64,000 nucleotides of DNA from Micractinium sp. NFX-FRZ. Lineage: Eukaryota; Chlorophyta; Trebouxiophyceae; Chlorellales; Chlorellaceae. Position 1 is the first letter of the stretch. The number at the start of each line of letters is the position of its first letter. The DNA lies in contig JAPTJF010000352.1 in the NCBI GenBank assembly GCA_029339195.1, forward strand, positions 1 through 64,000. The letters are read 5' to 3'. A program made the position numbers and the translations under genes. Positions 11,593 to 23,151 of this stretch are shown here, in pieces. The notes below the pieces were generated by a model, which saw only the letters and a program-made list of their open reading frames with translations, was not told the DNA's origin and searched no databases.

Positions 11593-14500
11593 TCACGCGC
11601 CTGCCGCTGGCACCGGCGCGGGCGGCACGGGCGGCGCCACCACGGGCGGTGGCAGCCCCGCGCTGGCGGCGGCGGTGGCCCCGCTGCCGGCGGGCGGCAG
11701 CACGCGGATGGCGATCCTCACTGCCAGCCTGTCCTGCTCAAGGTACGACCTGTCCTGCCGGGTCAGCTCCTCCAGAGGCATCATGCGCGTCTTGCCCCTG
11801 CAGCATGCACCAACAACAAGTGCAAAGTGACGGAAATCGCCTTGGCAAGGCAACAGTGGGATGTCTGCCCCGCAATGCCAGCCTCTCCACTTGCACGTCT
11901 TGCCCCTGCAGCCCCATCACAACAAACACGCAAAGTAGCACTACATGAGCTCGTCATGGTCATATGACAGCCCGTTAATGTGCGTCTTGCCCCTGCAGTT
12001 GCACGTGTCACGTGCGCACACCATTTGTTGGCATGCGCACATACAAGGCTAGCGGGGTGAGCAGGCCAGCAACGCGTACAGGCGGCCTGCCTTTCCCCCG
12101 GCGCCACGCCCCTCCCCCCGCTGCCCCAGGCAGCTCAGCGCGCATCCCCCACATCGATACACTACAATACATAACACACAACATGACCTGTGTGCGCACC
12201 AGTTCTGGGTATTGGCCGTGAACACATCCTTCCCACAGTCCACATTGTAATGCAGCCCCTCCTGCGACAGCAGCACATCATATGACTGAAGGGTGAGTTG
12301 GAAGCAGGGGCGGGTGGGGCAGCCTACACTCGAGTGCATCCCCGCTTTGGAGGGGCCAGGGCGGAAGCTGTGGGGTTAAGTTGGAAGTGTGGGAGGTAGG
12401 GGGTAGGGCATGCGGGAAGGGCGGTGCTGTGCCCCTGCCACCCATCTGCACACCAACAGACACGACACGACAGAGGCAAACCCACCTCCGACTGCTCCTG
12501 AAGGAGAGCAGGCACTCAGCCGCTGTCAGCTGAAACAGTGCAAAGTGAACTTGTGCTATACAGTACCCACCTCCGACTGGTCCAGGAAGGTAAAGTCGTA
12601 GAAGGACTCGATGCTGGCCAGCCCCAGCGCCTGGGCCTGCGCGTAGTTGCACTCCAGGTAGGCTGCAGGGCAACAGCGGGGGGGGGAGGTGAGGGGCGAG
12701 GAGGACGAGGGAGGGGAGAAGAAGGGACAGGAGGAGAAGGAGAGGAGGAGAAGGGAGAGGAAGGGACGGTGGATGTGGGGCCCTAACTATGGCCAACCCA
12801 GGCATGCCTTTACCACGGCAGGCAGTGCGTGAGCCGCAGTGCAATCAGGCAGGAATTTTGGGTTCTATCAAACAGAAAGGGTGGTTTTGTCAACCTGTTG
12901 AAGCGAAGAGCACATGCCCATCCTCAGCTTGGGTCAACCAGGGGTCCCGGCCCTCAAGAGAGGGGGACCTCCCCCCCCGCCCACAGCGCTCTCACCGCTG
13001 AGGTGGGTGCCGCCCGCTGCATCGTCGCCGCGGGGCCACACCTTGAGGCGCCACTGCACGCCGCCCACCTGCAGGCGGCGGTGCACGAGTGCAGCGCAGA
13101 TGCAGGGTGAGCACGCACACAATGTTGCTGAGATATATAGGCAAAGCAACCAAACAGAGGGCTCACCCCCCGAGTTCAAGTGCCCATATCGTTTGCCAGC
13201 CAGCCCTTGCCCCGCTCTGCATGACCATGCGCTGCCCTGCCCCACCCAAACCCCTTGGAACAACCCTCCTGCCCTCCAATAAAATTGAATGAACGCCCTC
13301 CCTCACGCTCACCTCCACCCAGGGGCTGGTCACTCGCCCCTGCTGCTTGGAGAAGCGCGGTATGACCCAGGTGAAGCCACCGGCGGCGCCCTTGTGCCCA
13401 GGCAGCACAGCGTGCACAGCGGGCGGCTCAAACGCCCCCGCGTGCACCGTCCCTGCCATCTTGCACGCCAGGCTGGCCAGAGACTCAGAAGTGCAGCCCG
13501 CCAGCTGCTCCTGCCGGACCTGCTCCCGCCAGAAGCGGCCCGCGGCCGCCAGCTTGCGGGCCAGCAGGGACAGGCAGGCGTCCGTCAGGGCGCCCAGGTG
13601 GCACGCCTCTGCCAGCTGGACGGTGGAGAGGAGCTCCGAGATGCCGGCAGAGGCGGAGGCGCCTGCAGGTGTGTGGGGCAAGAGGGAGGAGTGAAATGTG
13701 TGTGGAGAGACGGGTTGGATGGGTGCCCAGGAGGCAAGCCAGCCGCTGCCAGTTGCACTGTACAGATGGAGCTCAAGAGTTGTGCGCGGAGGCGGGGGGG
13801 GGGGGAGGGTGTGGGGAGGCGGGTTGTTCACAAGGGTTGGAGGGCGCGGTGGGTGAGGTGGGTGGGTAAAGCAATCCGGCGAAGTGTTGTGTGAGGGTGG
13901 ACAGACGGCGCCGGGCATTTCTGTCCCTTCCTCCCCCAAGCTGCACCCATCAAGTGCCTTTCAGGTAGCCTTCAGTTTTGGCCAGCAGCCAGCTTTGGCC
14001 AGCCGACAGCCAGCGCAGCATGCCCCTTCAAACCCACCCACAGAACCCCCACACACTCCAAGCACGTGTCAGCCACCAGGGCCAGCCGATGCCCCACCTT
14101 TCAGGTAGCCCTCGATTTTGGCCAGCAGCCCGCCAGCGTCCAGCCGGTGCGCCAGCCCCGCCACCGCCGCCAGCAGCCCCTCCCCGCGCGCGTGCACCGC
14201 CGCCAGCGAGCCGGGGGTGGCGTGGTCGGGTGAGTAGACAAAGCGCAGGAAGGTGGCTGCCTCCAGGAGGGAGCAGCCGGAGAAGGCAGAGGAGAGATCC
14301 ACGGGCGCCTGCAGGCAGCGGTGGGCAGGGCGGGCATTGTAGGCAGCGGCAGTCGGCAGGAGCGCTTCAAGAGGGGGGCGCGCTGGGAGGAGGCAGAGGA
14401 GAGCCCAAGGGGGGCCTGCAGGCAGCGGTGGGCGGGGCAGGCATGCTGGGGGAGAGGCAAGGTGAGGTGAGGTGTTAGTGAGCCAGGAGGGTAGATGAGG

Positions 14501-15298
14501 TGCGGGTGGATGACTCGCTGACTTTGGGGAGGAAGCCGTTAGGGAAACAGTGGAGGTGAGCTGCACAGTGTGTTGTGAGAATGGGGCATGGGGCAGCAGG
14601 GTATGATTGTCTGTTGGCGCAGCTGGAAGCAGCCAGGTGGCAGATGCAGAGGCGGAGTGGGAGCTGGGCAGGCGACTGCAACGTGGGCCAGGCCAGGCAA
14701 GGCGGTAGCACGTGGGGCAGGGAGTAGCACAGCGGCTTGCAGTGCCGTCAGTCCACGGAGGCTGGCCCCCAAGCGGCGCACGCAGGATGGGGGCCAGGGG
14801 GAGCCGTCAGCGCAGCGCAGCGCAGCGCAGGGCAGCCAGCCCCAAGCCACAGTGATCAACCTGTGCATACACACCACCTCATGAGCAGTGGCATGTCTCC
14901 CTCCGTACCCCCAGTCCCCCACTCCACCCAGCCTGCCCCACCTGGTCGCCTGTGGCACCAATGTCTGCCTGCGCCACAAACAGCTCCCGCAGCACCGCCG
15001 CCTGCGCCGCCAGCAGCTGGCCGTGCAGCGGCAGGCGGCGGCCAGCCACGGTGGCATAGCAGTCGCTGAGGGCCTCCATGGCTGCGCTGTCCCCGGGCAG
15101 GTAGAAGCGGGCGGGGTGGCGGGGCTGCAGGGAGTTGAGGTCCACTAGAGAGGGGCCCAGGGCCGCGGGACCGCCTTCGCCGCCGCCTTGCTGCACGCCG
15201 GCGGCGGGGCCCTCTAGCCAGAGCTGGCGGCGCCGCGCGTGTAGCTGCCCATGCATGCGGCGGAACTGGTCCAGGAATATGACGGGCGCAAGCAGCAT
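11593..15298 (-). CDS. BTB/POZ-MATH domain protein (copy 1)
   Basis: Seven exons join in phase to 457 residues: 15298-14942, 14308-14098, 13662-13313, 13068-12996, 12662-12571, 12285-12200 and 11797-11593 (TGA). The BTB/POZ fold covers about residues 50-190 (RLPLHGQLLAAQAAVLRELF, then FLRFVYSPD and AHRLDAGGLLAKIEGYL). A helical BACK-like linker follows. A MATH/TRAF-like domain starts near residue 285 (GGFTWVIPRFSKQ, GGVQWRLKVWPRG, THLSAYLECN, MMPLEELTRQD). This order matches plant and algal BTB-MATH proteins, which act as substrate adaptors for cullin-3 ubiquitin ligases. Because the BTB precedes the MATH, it is the reverse of the classical land-plant BPM order (MATH then BTB). The frame stays open upstream of the chosen ATG to about 15767, so a longer N-terminus is possible. 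A close paralogue lies at 56639-58509. Confidence 0.85.
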
Positions 15299-15930
15299 TT
15301 TGAGGCTGAGATGCGGGCCAAGGGACGCGTCGGGAGGCCTGTGCCGCGCTCCGCGCCTCCTAGATTCCGCTAACCCCTGTGTGACGCGTGCAAAAGCATG
15401 TAGACACCCGCGCGCAAGCCGCAAGTCGCCTGCCCCGCTCCCGCCACGCACCTCGAGGCATGCAAGGCAGGCAGCAGGGGCACAGCGCGCGGTGCTGGCA
15501 GTATGGGGCCAAAGCGTACACTGAAGTGCCGGAATCACCATCATGTTCATGTTTCTCTCCTGTTGCTGCAAACAAGATGCATCTTTCCCCTTGCCAGCCA
15601 GAAATGAACGGTTTCGGGGACTGGGGTGGCCCACGGCAGCTGGCTCGCAACTTCGTGACCTGCCGCCTTTTGCTGCGGCAGTGGGTGGCGGCACCACTCT
15701 GCACCACCTGCGCACTCCGTCATATGCGCCTCCATGCCACAGCCTCGGCGTCTCGGTGTCGACTTTCACCTAGGCTGGGCTGCCACCGCTGGCAGTGCCC
15801 AGCCTGGCAGGCTGCCGGTGGGAGTCAAACCTGGTGGCTCCCCTGCTGCCACCGCTGGCAATTGGCCAGAAGATAACTTGGATTACGTTCTTGAGTTGCT
15901 TGCAACAGCTTGAACGAGGTCCTTAGGCCC
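15299..15930. other. Upstream region of the BTB-MATH gene
   Basis: The minus-strand frame of BTB exon 1 stays open here, so part may be 5' coding or UTR. Short CCACCGCTGGCA words repeat at 15785-15860. No separate gene is seen. Confidence 0.35.
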
Positions 15931-15939
15931 CCGGATATG

Positions 15940-16680
15940 AAGTGTGCACGCAGGGAGGTACGCTTGTACCGCGGCGGCGCCACTCGGCGACCCGCGCCCG
16001 GCGGCCCCTGCCCGCCTGCGTGCGGCGGGCTGCCTTCGGCGGAGCTGGCCCCGTCGGGGCGTGGCGGCGGGGGCGGCCGCGTGCGTGCGGCGGGGCTGCC
16101 TCGGAAAAAGTCGGAAGCTGGTGCGCATGTATCTTGCTTGTTCCGCGGCGCAAACGCCCTCGTTCCCCGGGCGGCTCCGGCGTCCGAGGCGAGAGGTTGT
16201 GGCACGCGATGTGCCTGGCCGCCGGGCGGGGGCGGCCTCGTTTGGGGGGCTCGTCCCGCCCGTCCCGCCGCCGCCGGCTCCCCCGCCTGCGGACCTGCTC
16301 GGGGCGGCCGTGTTGCGGGACCTGCTTCTTGTTTGGTCGTGGATTGTGTGGCTGCGGTGCCGTCCGTGCTGCCTGGCGAGGGGGTGGCAGGGCTGGCTGC
16401 GGCTTTGCCTCGGCTCGGGCCCGGGGGGTGCGGGGGGCGGGGCCCCCCGCCGGCGCCGCTCGTTCCTGCTGGTGCAGGGCACGTGTTTGCTGCGGTTCCC
16501 CTGGAGGTCGGCGTTCGTGAGTGTCAGGACGTGTTTGGCGGAGGAAGGGGGGAGGCCTGCGCGCGCTGGGTGCTTCCTGCGGGCGCGGCGGCGGTCGAAT
16601 GTTGGCCCGGGGGGTGCGGGGGGCGGGGCCCCCCGCCCGCGGCGGTTGCTTGTGTGCTTGCGCTGACGTTATCGGTGACA
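15940..16680. other. Extremely GC-rich block with internal direct repeat
   Basis: Long frames are open on both strands simply because G+C is extreme. A direct repeat of GGCCCGGGGGGTGCGGGGGG plus a following GCGGGGCCCCCCGCC tract occurs near 16417 and 16604. I see no protein family, splice structure or terminal repeats. It could be a decayed mobile element or a CpG-rich regulatory or heterochromatic block. Confidence 0.4.
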
Positions 16681-16929
16681 CTCCTCGTGTGCAAGCTTCG
16701 CATGCCTGGTGTCTCACCCGCGCGGGTTCCCAAGCTAAGTCACGTCCTACCCTGCCCATTTCTGTGCACCCTCTCCCGCCCCGTCGTTGGGTGCTCGACG
16801 CCGTGGCTGTGCGCATCTCCTTGCCACCCCTCATGCACTCAACATGCGTTTTTTTTTTGTCAGAATTGATCTAAATCTTGGGCAGTGGACGTGCATGCTG
16901 CTCCTTTCAAAGATGGGCATCTTTACGGA

Positions 16930-17590
16930 AGGATGTAAAGCGCGGTCGCCTGAACTGTGCTTTGGCTTCTTCCATGCAACACAGGCCAAACTTGTGACAG
17001 TCACCACTATTAAAATGCCTTCAGTGGCCACACTTCTGAAGTTACATTCTTCAGGTCGGCTGACAGTTTGATCATCAAAGAGCGCACCCGCATAGTGAAC
17101 TTGATGCACCCAGCGGTCGCCATGAACTGTGCTTTGGCTTCTTCAATGCAACACAGGCCAAACATGTGCCGGTCACCATGTTCAAGATGGCCTGAGTAGT
17201 CACACTTCTGCAGTTACTATATCTAGGTAGAATGACAGTTTGATCATCAAAGAGCGCACCTGCATGGTGAACTTGATGCACCCTGCGGTCGCCATGAACT
17301 GTGCTTTGGCTTCTTCAATGCAACACAGGCCAAACATGTGCCGTACACCATGTTCAAGATGCCTCGAGTAGCCACACTTCTAAAGTTACATTATTCAGGT
17401 CGGGTGACAGCTTGATCATCAAAGAGCGCACCCGCATGGTGCACTTGATGCCGCCCCGCGGTCGCCATGAACTGTCCTTTGCATTCTACCATGCAACACA
17501 GGCCAAACATGTGACGGTCACACTATGTTTACCTCGAAAGTTACATAATGTTTACCTCGAAAGTTACATTATTCAGGCCCCCAGTTACTT
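16930..17590. repeat. Four tandem copies of a ~172-bp repeat
   Basis: The word GAACTGTGCTTTGGCTTCTT (the last copy slightly changed) begins at 16952, 17124, 17296 and 17469, giving periods of 172, 172 and 173. Each unit also contains CAACACAGGCCAAAC, TCACCA, TTACATTCTTCAGGTCGG-like and TTTGATCATCAAAGAGCGCACC words. Base composition is near 50% G+C, much lower than the flanks. No frame is open across the units. This is a short satellite-like array. Confidence 0.85.
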
Positions 17591-17614
17591 TCAGCATTTA
17601 TAACTATCAAGAAC

Positions 17615-17720
17615 AGGCCGCTTGACATGTCGACCGTGGACACAACCTCCCCGTGGACATGTCGACCGTTTTGCATATTTAACTAAAAAGGCAGAAACAC
17701 GCGTCCATTTTTCTCCACAT
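17615..17720. repeat. Short direct repeat and hairpin near the satellite array
   Basis: GACATGTCGACCGT occurs twice between about 17621 and 17670 in an AT-rich setting. It is followed by a CCACATTAAAAATGTGGG hairpin around 17714. Together they mark the right edge of the satellite array and could be part of the promoter of the next gene. Confidence 0.5.
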
Positions 17721-18394
17721 TAAAAATGTGGGTCACCGGTGATGGCGGCCTTGCGAGCTGCTTTGAAAGAGGCGACTACGGCGCAATTCCGGGCTTGCAT
17801 ACAGGCATTTGCATTTCAGCCACGCACGCAGGCTGAAATTTCGGGCATGCTCTCGAAAATTGGGCATGCTCTCCCTGGCCGATGTGTCTCAAATAGACCC
17901 CTACTGTCTCAAATGGACCCCTACATTACAACAAAAATTGTCCGCAACTGCCTCGCCCTCCAACGACTGCTCCAATGCCTGCGCCGATGGCCGCGCGCGC
18001 AATCCGCTGGGCCGCCAGGCCTAGCACACCGTTCCCGGGGGCCAAAATCCGTTCCGCGCTTGGTTGGGCAGTGGGAATTAAGGAATATCTGGGGCAAGGT
18101 GTACTTCAGTACCTTTGCCTTGGCACTGCCCGCTGCGCAGCTGCTGCGCTCCCGCATCCAGTCCCATTTTTACTCCCGTGCCGAGTGCTTGCACTTTGGC
18201 GTCTTTTGAATTTGCTACACGGGTTGATTGGCATCTGCAATTGCTACGGCGCAGCAAGCACTTGGCCATTCGGGCCCGCAGCAGGCGCGTACACTTGCAG
18301 TCACTTTCGGGGGTGCCCTTCGGCTGCCCACGAGGCCCACACACGGTCAAAGGCCAAGAAGGGCGGCCTGCAAGCCCCACGGCTCGCTACCATT

Positions 18395-19498
18395 ATGCTC
18401 GCCGGTACCACCCGCCTTGGCCCAGTCTGGCCCCACAAAAAGGTGCATTATCCTCGGCAAGCCTCAATTGTGACGGTGCCTGGTCGCGGGCGCTGCCGGC
18501 TGCGGGTTGCGGCAGCGGCGGGGCCGCCAGGCTGCGACGACGGCGCATCGGCAGGCAGGCCGCCACCTTCTGTCCCCGGCCCTGATGATTTCCGGCCGGC
18601 ATACCAAGCATTCTTGGCCGAACAAGCAGCGTACGGCGAAGCCAGCCAGGCAGCGCGGGATGCGTGGATGGCTGAAGTTGACCAGCAGCGCGCCGAGTCA
18701 AAGGCCAGGAGCGAGGCACGTGAGGCCAGCAGCCGGGCGTTCAATGACCTCGTGGCCCAGTGCTTCAGTATAGTCCTGCCAAACATTGCGCAGTCACCAG
18801 CACCCGCCTCGCCCTCCTCCCCAGCGCCTGCACAGCCCCCTTCCCTGCCAGCCCAGCGCCCACCACAGGTGGCAGGCACACAGCCGGCAGCAGCAATTGA
18901 TGACCTCCTCTCCCAGTGGTTCAAGACGTTCATGCCAATTGTTATGCCGCCACCAGCCCCCGCCTCACCCTCCTCCCCAGCGCCTGCACAGCCCCCTGCC
19001 CTGCCAGCCAAGTGGCCACCACTGGCGGCGGGTGCGGCACCAGCAGCATCAATTGATGACCTCATTGCCCAGTGCTTCAGTTTGTTCATGCCGAACATGC
19101 CGCCACCAGCCCCCGCCTCACCCTCCTCCCCAGCACTTGCACAGCTCCCTCCCCTGCCAGCCAAGTGGCCACCACTGGCGGCGGGTGCGGCGCCATCAGC
19201 AGCACGCACAGCCGCAGCGGAGACGGCGGCGGCGGCGGCAGCCTCGTTCGCCAGCGTGGCCGCGGGGCATGAGGCAGCGGCCGAAGCAGCGCAGGCGACT
19301 GCAGCCAACCAGCCGGCAGTAGCGCTAATGCGGGCAGGCGAGGAGTTTGTGCGCGCGACGGCGGCGTGGCGCATGGCGTTTGATGCACTGGAAACGGCGC
19401 GGCAGGCGCACCCCGACGCGCCAGCGGTGGTCGAGGCTGAGGCTGCGGTCGAGGCGGCGCGGCGCTTCAGGAACCAGCGGCGGTCCCTGCGCGAGTGA
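18395..19498 (+). CDS. Unknown protein with three internal Pro/Ala-rich repeats
   Basis: This is an uninterrupted 367-residue frame from the ATG at 18395 to TGA at 19498. After a basic, possibly organelle-targeting N-terminus come three repeats of about 50 residues starting near residues 115, 167 and 218. Each begins with a short helix (FNDLVAQCF, IDDLLSQWF, IDDLIAQCF) and runs into a Pro/Ala/Ser linker (PAPASPSSPAPAQPP). Residues ~268-367 are Ala-rich and probably helical, ending RFRNQRRSLRE. The same frame is open upstream to 17975, and another frame is open from 17742 to 18209, so one or more 5' exons may exist. No known family was recognised. The repeats look like recent internal duplications, and function is unknown. 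Confidence 0.6.
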   Translation: MLAGTTRLGPVWPHKKVHYPRQASIVTVPGRGRCRLRVAAAAGPPGCDDGASAGRPPPSVPGPDDFRPAYQAFLAEQAAYGEASQAARDAWMAEVDQQRAESKARSEAREASSRAFNDLVAQCFSIVLPNIAQSPAPASPSSPAPAQPPSLPAQRPPQVAGTQPAAAIDDLLSQWFKTFMPIVMPPPAPASPSSPAPAQPPALPAKWPPLAAGAAPAASIDDLIAQCFSLFMPNMPPPAPASPSSPALAQLPPLPAKWPPLAAGAAPSAARTAAAETAAAAAASFASVAAGHEAAAEAAQATAANQPAVALMRAGEEFVRATAAWRMAFDALETARQAHPDAPAVVEAEAAVEAARRFRNQRRSLRE

Positions 19499-20411
19499 TG
19501 GGCTGGAAGGAGCAGCCCTGCTGGGGCATGCCGGCTCTTATGTGGCGGCAGCCTGGGCTCGGTGTGGTCGGCGCCATGCTGCTCAGCCCGCAGCAGGCAA
19601 ATGTTGCTCTGTGCTCACCCAGCTCACACCCCAGCTGAGGCAGCAAGCCACTACACATGCCTGCCCCGCTGGTGTTACTTGAACCAACATGGGCTGACTC
19701 CACCTGTTGCATCGTTGAACGCGCCTCCTGCAGATGTGTTGCATTCTTTGCGGTGCATGTTGCATTTTGATATCTGCCCTTGCATTTTCTCTCCCTGCGC
19801 TCCCCTCGACTGCCCTGGAGCAAGTTGCTTGCAGCCAGCCACTCAACGCCTCCGCCCTTGCAGTCCCTCTCTCCCGTGCTCCTTCTTTCTCCACCTGTGA
19901 CACTGTGCTTACATCCAACTTTCAAGCCAGGCACGGGTGGGAGCAGACAAGGAGGCTTAGCAGGTGAAGTAAGTACTGATCACATGCGGCACAGCGCACA
20001 CCGCCAGCTGGGCTCCTTCTCCTCCTTCATTCCCTTCTTTTGCCTGCCTGTTCGACTTGCATTGCTACTACAGGGGGCAGATGAGTGCGCTGAAGCAATG
20101 CTGGTTGCAAAACCAGGGGCGTGCACCAGTGGGGCATCCAACACATGTGTGGCAGGGGCATGGCGGGAAAGAACAACAGGCACCGGCGGCGACGCAGGGG
20201 CACTCGAAAACTCAGGGAGAGGCCGGCCGGTTGATTGCAGCTCGCACAGGGCACAGAAGTGAGGGTTAGAAAGAGGGCGGCTGGCGGCTGCTGCTCTGGC
20301 AAAAATCAAGCACACACTGTTCTCTGCTGCTGCGGTCGGTAGGGGGCGGTCGGCACAAGTGCCCGCCAGCAGCGCAGAGAACAGCAGTTAGCGAGCTATA
20401 ACATATTGCGG
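19499..20411. other. Convergent 3' region
   Basis: This region lies between the stop codons of the repeat protein (+) and the RAB3GAP2-like gene (-). No gene or RNA is recognised. Confidence 0.4.
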
Positions 20412-21322
20412 TTACAAGGTTGCTGCCAGGGCGTCAGTCAAGTCTGTCAGGGCAAGTGTGGAGCCGTCCAGCAGCAAGCAGCGGTTGGGGGTGTGCATGC
20501 CACTGCTTCCGCTGCCCCCTGCCGCCCTCCGTGCCGGCTGCTGCAGCAGCAGGCCCAGCGGCGCGCTGCAGGGTATGCTGCCCAGGCAGGTGAGCGCCTG
20601 AGGCTCCCAAACCTCAACCGAGGCCCGCCGGGGGGCATACGTGACCAGCAGATGGCGGCACCGCCCAGCCTGCTGCCCCTCCTGCTGCTGCCCTTGCTGC
20701 TGCTCGCTGCCTGGGGCCGCACCGCCCCGCCCCTCCTGCTGCTGCTCCGCCCCCGGCCCCTGCTGCGCCTGCTGCAGTGCTGCTAGGTCTGCTGCGCTGC
20801 CACCTAGGCTTTGATAGGAGCCGTCCTCCATGCTGGAGACGCTGCCGCCCCGGGGCAGCTGCTGAGCTGAGCTGGCGCTCAGCTTGCCCCGCCAGCGTGC
20901 CCCTGCGCCCCCGCCGCTGCTGCAGCTGCTGCCGCAAACGACGAGCCATGCCACCTGTGCGTCTCTGTACCCCTTCAGCATGCGCACCACCAGTGTCTGT
21001 GCAGTGTCTACGAGCACCACACGCCCCAGGCTGTCGCAGCAGGCGGCCAGGCGGCCGCTGCAGTGGCAGGTGGAGGGGAAGGGGAGCAAGGGTGGGCAGG
21101 TGAGGCTGAGGCACGGTGGCTGCCGGCAAAGGGGGCACTGCACTGGGAAGGCAGGCACATGCAGCACCCAAATGGTTGAACACGCCAGCCAGCCAGCCAG
21201 CCGCAGACCCACCCACCAGGGCGAGAGGGCCATCTGCGTCACGGTGCGCTTCTCATCCCACACCGCCGCCGCCAGGCTGGCAGGCTCCCCTGGTATCCTG
21301 TCCTTCCCCTGCCTGCCCCCCG

Positions 21323-21357
<35 letters not shown>

Positions 21358-22870
21358 ACGCCGCTCGTGCTCCTGCTGATGCCGGCAGCTGGGGTGGAGG
21401 CCCCGCTGCCAGGCATGCCGCCGCCGCTGCGCCCGCGCCGCAGGCCCTTGAGCAGCGACCGGGGCCCGGCGGGGATGTAGGAGCGTGCTGCCCCCAGGAT
21501 GCCCTGGGCTGTGGAACTGGCCAGGTCAGACACAAGGGAGAGGAGCCCCTGGGAAGGCACTTCCTCTCCCTCGTAGGCAGCCAGCGGCGGGGAGGTGCCA
21601 GCAGTGAGGATGCGCAGGCGGGCGGGCTGTGGGCGCCCCGACAGAGCGGCAAAGAGGCTGGGGGGCGGCGGCCCCAGGCACAGGGCGTGCGAGCGGGGGC
21701 CTGCAACGAGCCGAGGGTGGCAGTTGTGGGGCGGGGAGGCCGGAGGCGGGCTGGTGGGCGCAGGTGCGCACACGGCTGGGGAGGGGGTGCGCTCCTGCTG
21801 CTGTTGGCATCATCCCAGCGCCACATCACCAACTGCTGCGTCACACGACAGCTGGGCGCCACACCATCAGCACAGCAGCTGCCTGCATGTGCTCAACGGA
21901 AGCAGCCTCACTCACCGGAGCCCTTGGGCAGCAGGAACTTGGAGAAGGACAGCTGGTGGTGCTGCGCTGCCGCCGCCGCCGCCGCCGCCTGTGCGCCGCC
22001 GCCCCACCAACCGCCGCCGCCGCCGCCGCCGCTGCTGCTGCGCCCGCTGTGGCGCACCGCGGCCCACACTTCCCAGGCCGGCAGGCGCACCACTGCATCA
22101 GCAAACCCGAGGGTCACGTCTTCTGACAGGTCATCTGGGTCGCTGCCCGCGCCGCTCCACCGCACCGCTGCCGACAGCACCGCAGAGTGGTGCAGCTGCT
22201 GGCGCAGCAGCAGGGCGCCAGAGGTGGCAGAGTGAAGCTGCAGGTAGCCGGCAGAGGTGCCAGCCAGGATGCACTCGTCAGCTGCAGGGGGAACAGCAGA
22301 CAGGTGGCGGGAGCAGGCAAGAGGAGTGAGCAAGCAGCATGGTATTGTAGTGAATTGGCCAGGTGGGTAAACTGCCTCTGTGCGTAGGGTGCCTGCAAAC
22401 TTCACACTGCACGCTGCACAAGCATTGGGGTACGGCAACCTGCCTGCAGACTGGCCGCTGCCGCCCGCCAGCCAGACGAGGGCGGTGAGCGCTTCGGGGG
22501 CGTCCACGGCGCTCACAAACTCGACGGCTGGTGTGCTCCTGGATAGTCCAGCGAGCACAACGAGCCGTTGTCCAAGGGCGATCGCCAGGCCGGAGCTGCA
22601 GCAGTGATTGGGCACCGAACAGGGAGGTGGCGGGCAGTGGGCAGCAGTGGCGGCAGGACTGGCGGCAGCGGCGGCAGCGGCAGCTGCAGCTGGGAGGGGG
22701 CTGTAACAGCAATCAGGCAACGGGCGGGTTGCTCACCCGCTAGGGCTGACGCTAGCGTGCACATGGCGCTGGCGCAGGGCCTGCAGCCAGGCGGTGCGCA
22801 CGTCTTCAAGCACCTCCTGCGGGCTGGAGTCGTGCTGCAGCAGCAGCTTGGGCAGGAAATGGAGGTCCAT
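20412..22870 (-). CDS. Rab3 GTPase-activating protein non-catalytic subunit-like
   Basis: Six exons join in phase to 630 residues: 22870-22737, 22595-22444, 22281-21916, 21882-21772, 21700-21217 and 21057-20412. The protein matches the RAB3GAP2 N-terminal domain: GTSAGYLQLHS, an SSTAQGILGAARSYIP segment, ALSPCGRLAACCDSLGRVVL, VRMLKGYRDAQVAWL and LVTYAPRRASVEVWEPQ. In animals RAB3GAP2 partners RAB3GAP1 to regulate Rab3 and Rab18 in exocytosis and at the ER. This copy has only the N-terminal domain and lacks the long C-terminal half of the human protein. It carries Gly, Ala and Gln runs, including a ten-Gln tract. Intron 2 needs a GC donor at 22443. The stop codon lies inside a TTGTAA, overlapping a TGTAA poly(A)-type motif. 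It diverges from the RING gene at 23152. Confidence 0.85.
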
Positions 22871-23151
22871 ACCCCAGGTGGTTTTTACGGTAACAGGATC
22901 GATGCCACGGCCACTGCAGAGGCTGCCACGGAAATGGAAACCCTTTGCCTAGGTGGCAGACTCTTGTCGGCAGCGCTTTCTCAGGTGTTGTGGCCTGCCG
23001 TGCATTTCGGATCGATCAGAGCTGACCGAAGACACCTTACCAAGGCTGACGGCGCTAAATTTCATTGAGCAGGGCTCGCCAGACTTGGCGCACAGTGCTT
23101 GTGCGGAGCGGCCAGCAACCCGACACTCCAGGATCCCTGCTAAACGCCACC
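22871..23151. promoter_or_regulatory. Shared divergent promoter region
   Basis: Only 281 bases separate the start codons of the RAB3GAP2-like gene (-) and the CHY-RING gene (+), so both promoters must lie here. No TATA box is obvious. GATCGATCAGA at about 23010 is a notable palindromic word. Confidence 0.5.

Noticed and set aside
15910..16869. Long plus-strand open frame (about 319 codons) and a minus-strand frame of similar length
   Set aside because: Both strands are open at once because of extreme G+C; composition is low-complexity Gly/Arg/Pro and no family or splice pattern supports either.
16952..17590. Tandem ~172-bp units as a CRISPR array or tRNA cluster
   Set aside because: Units are far too long and without spacers for CRISPR, and no tRNA cloverleaf or A/B box pattern is seen; the host is eukaryotic.
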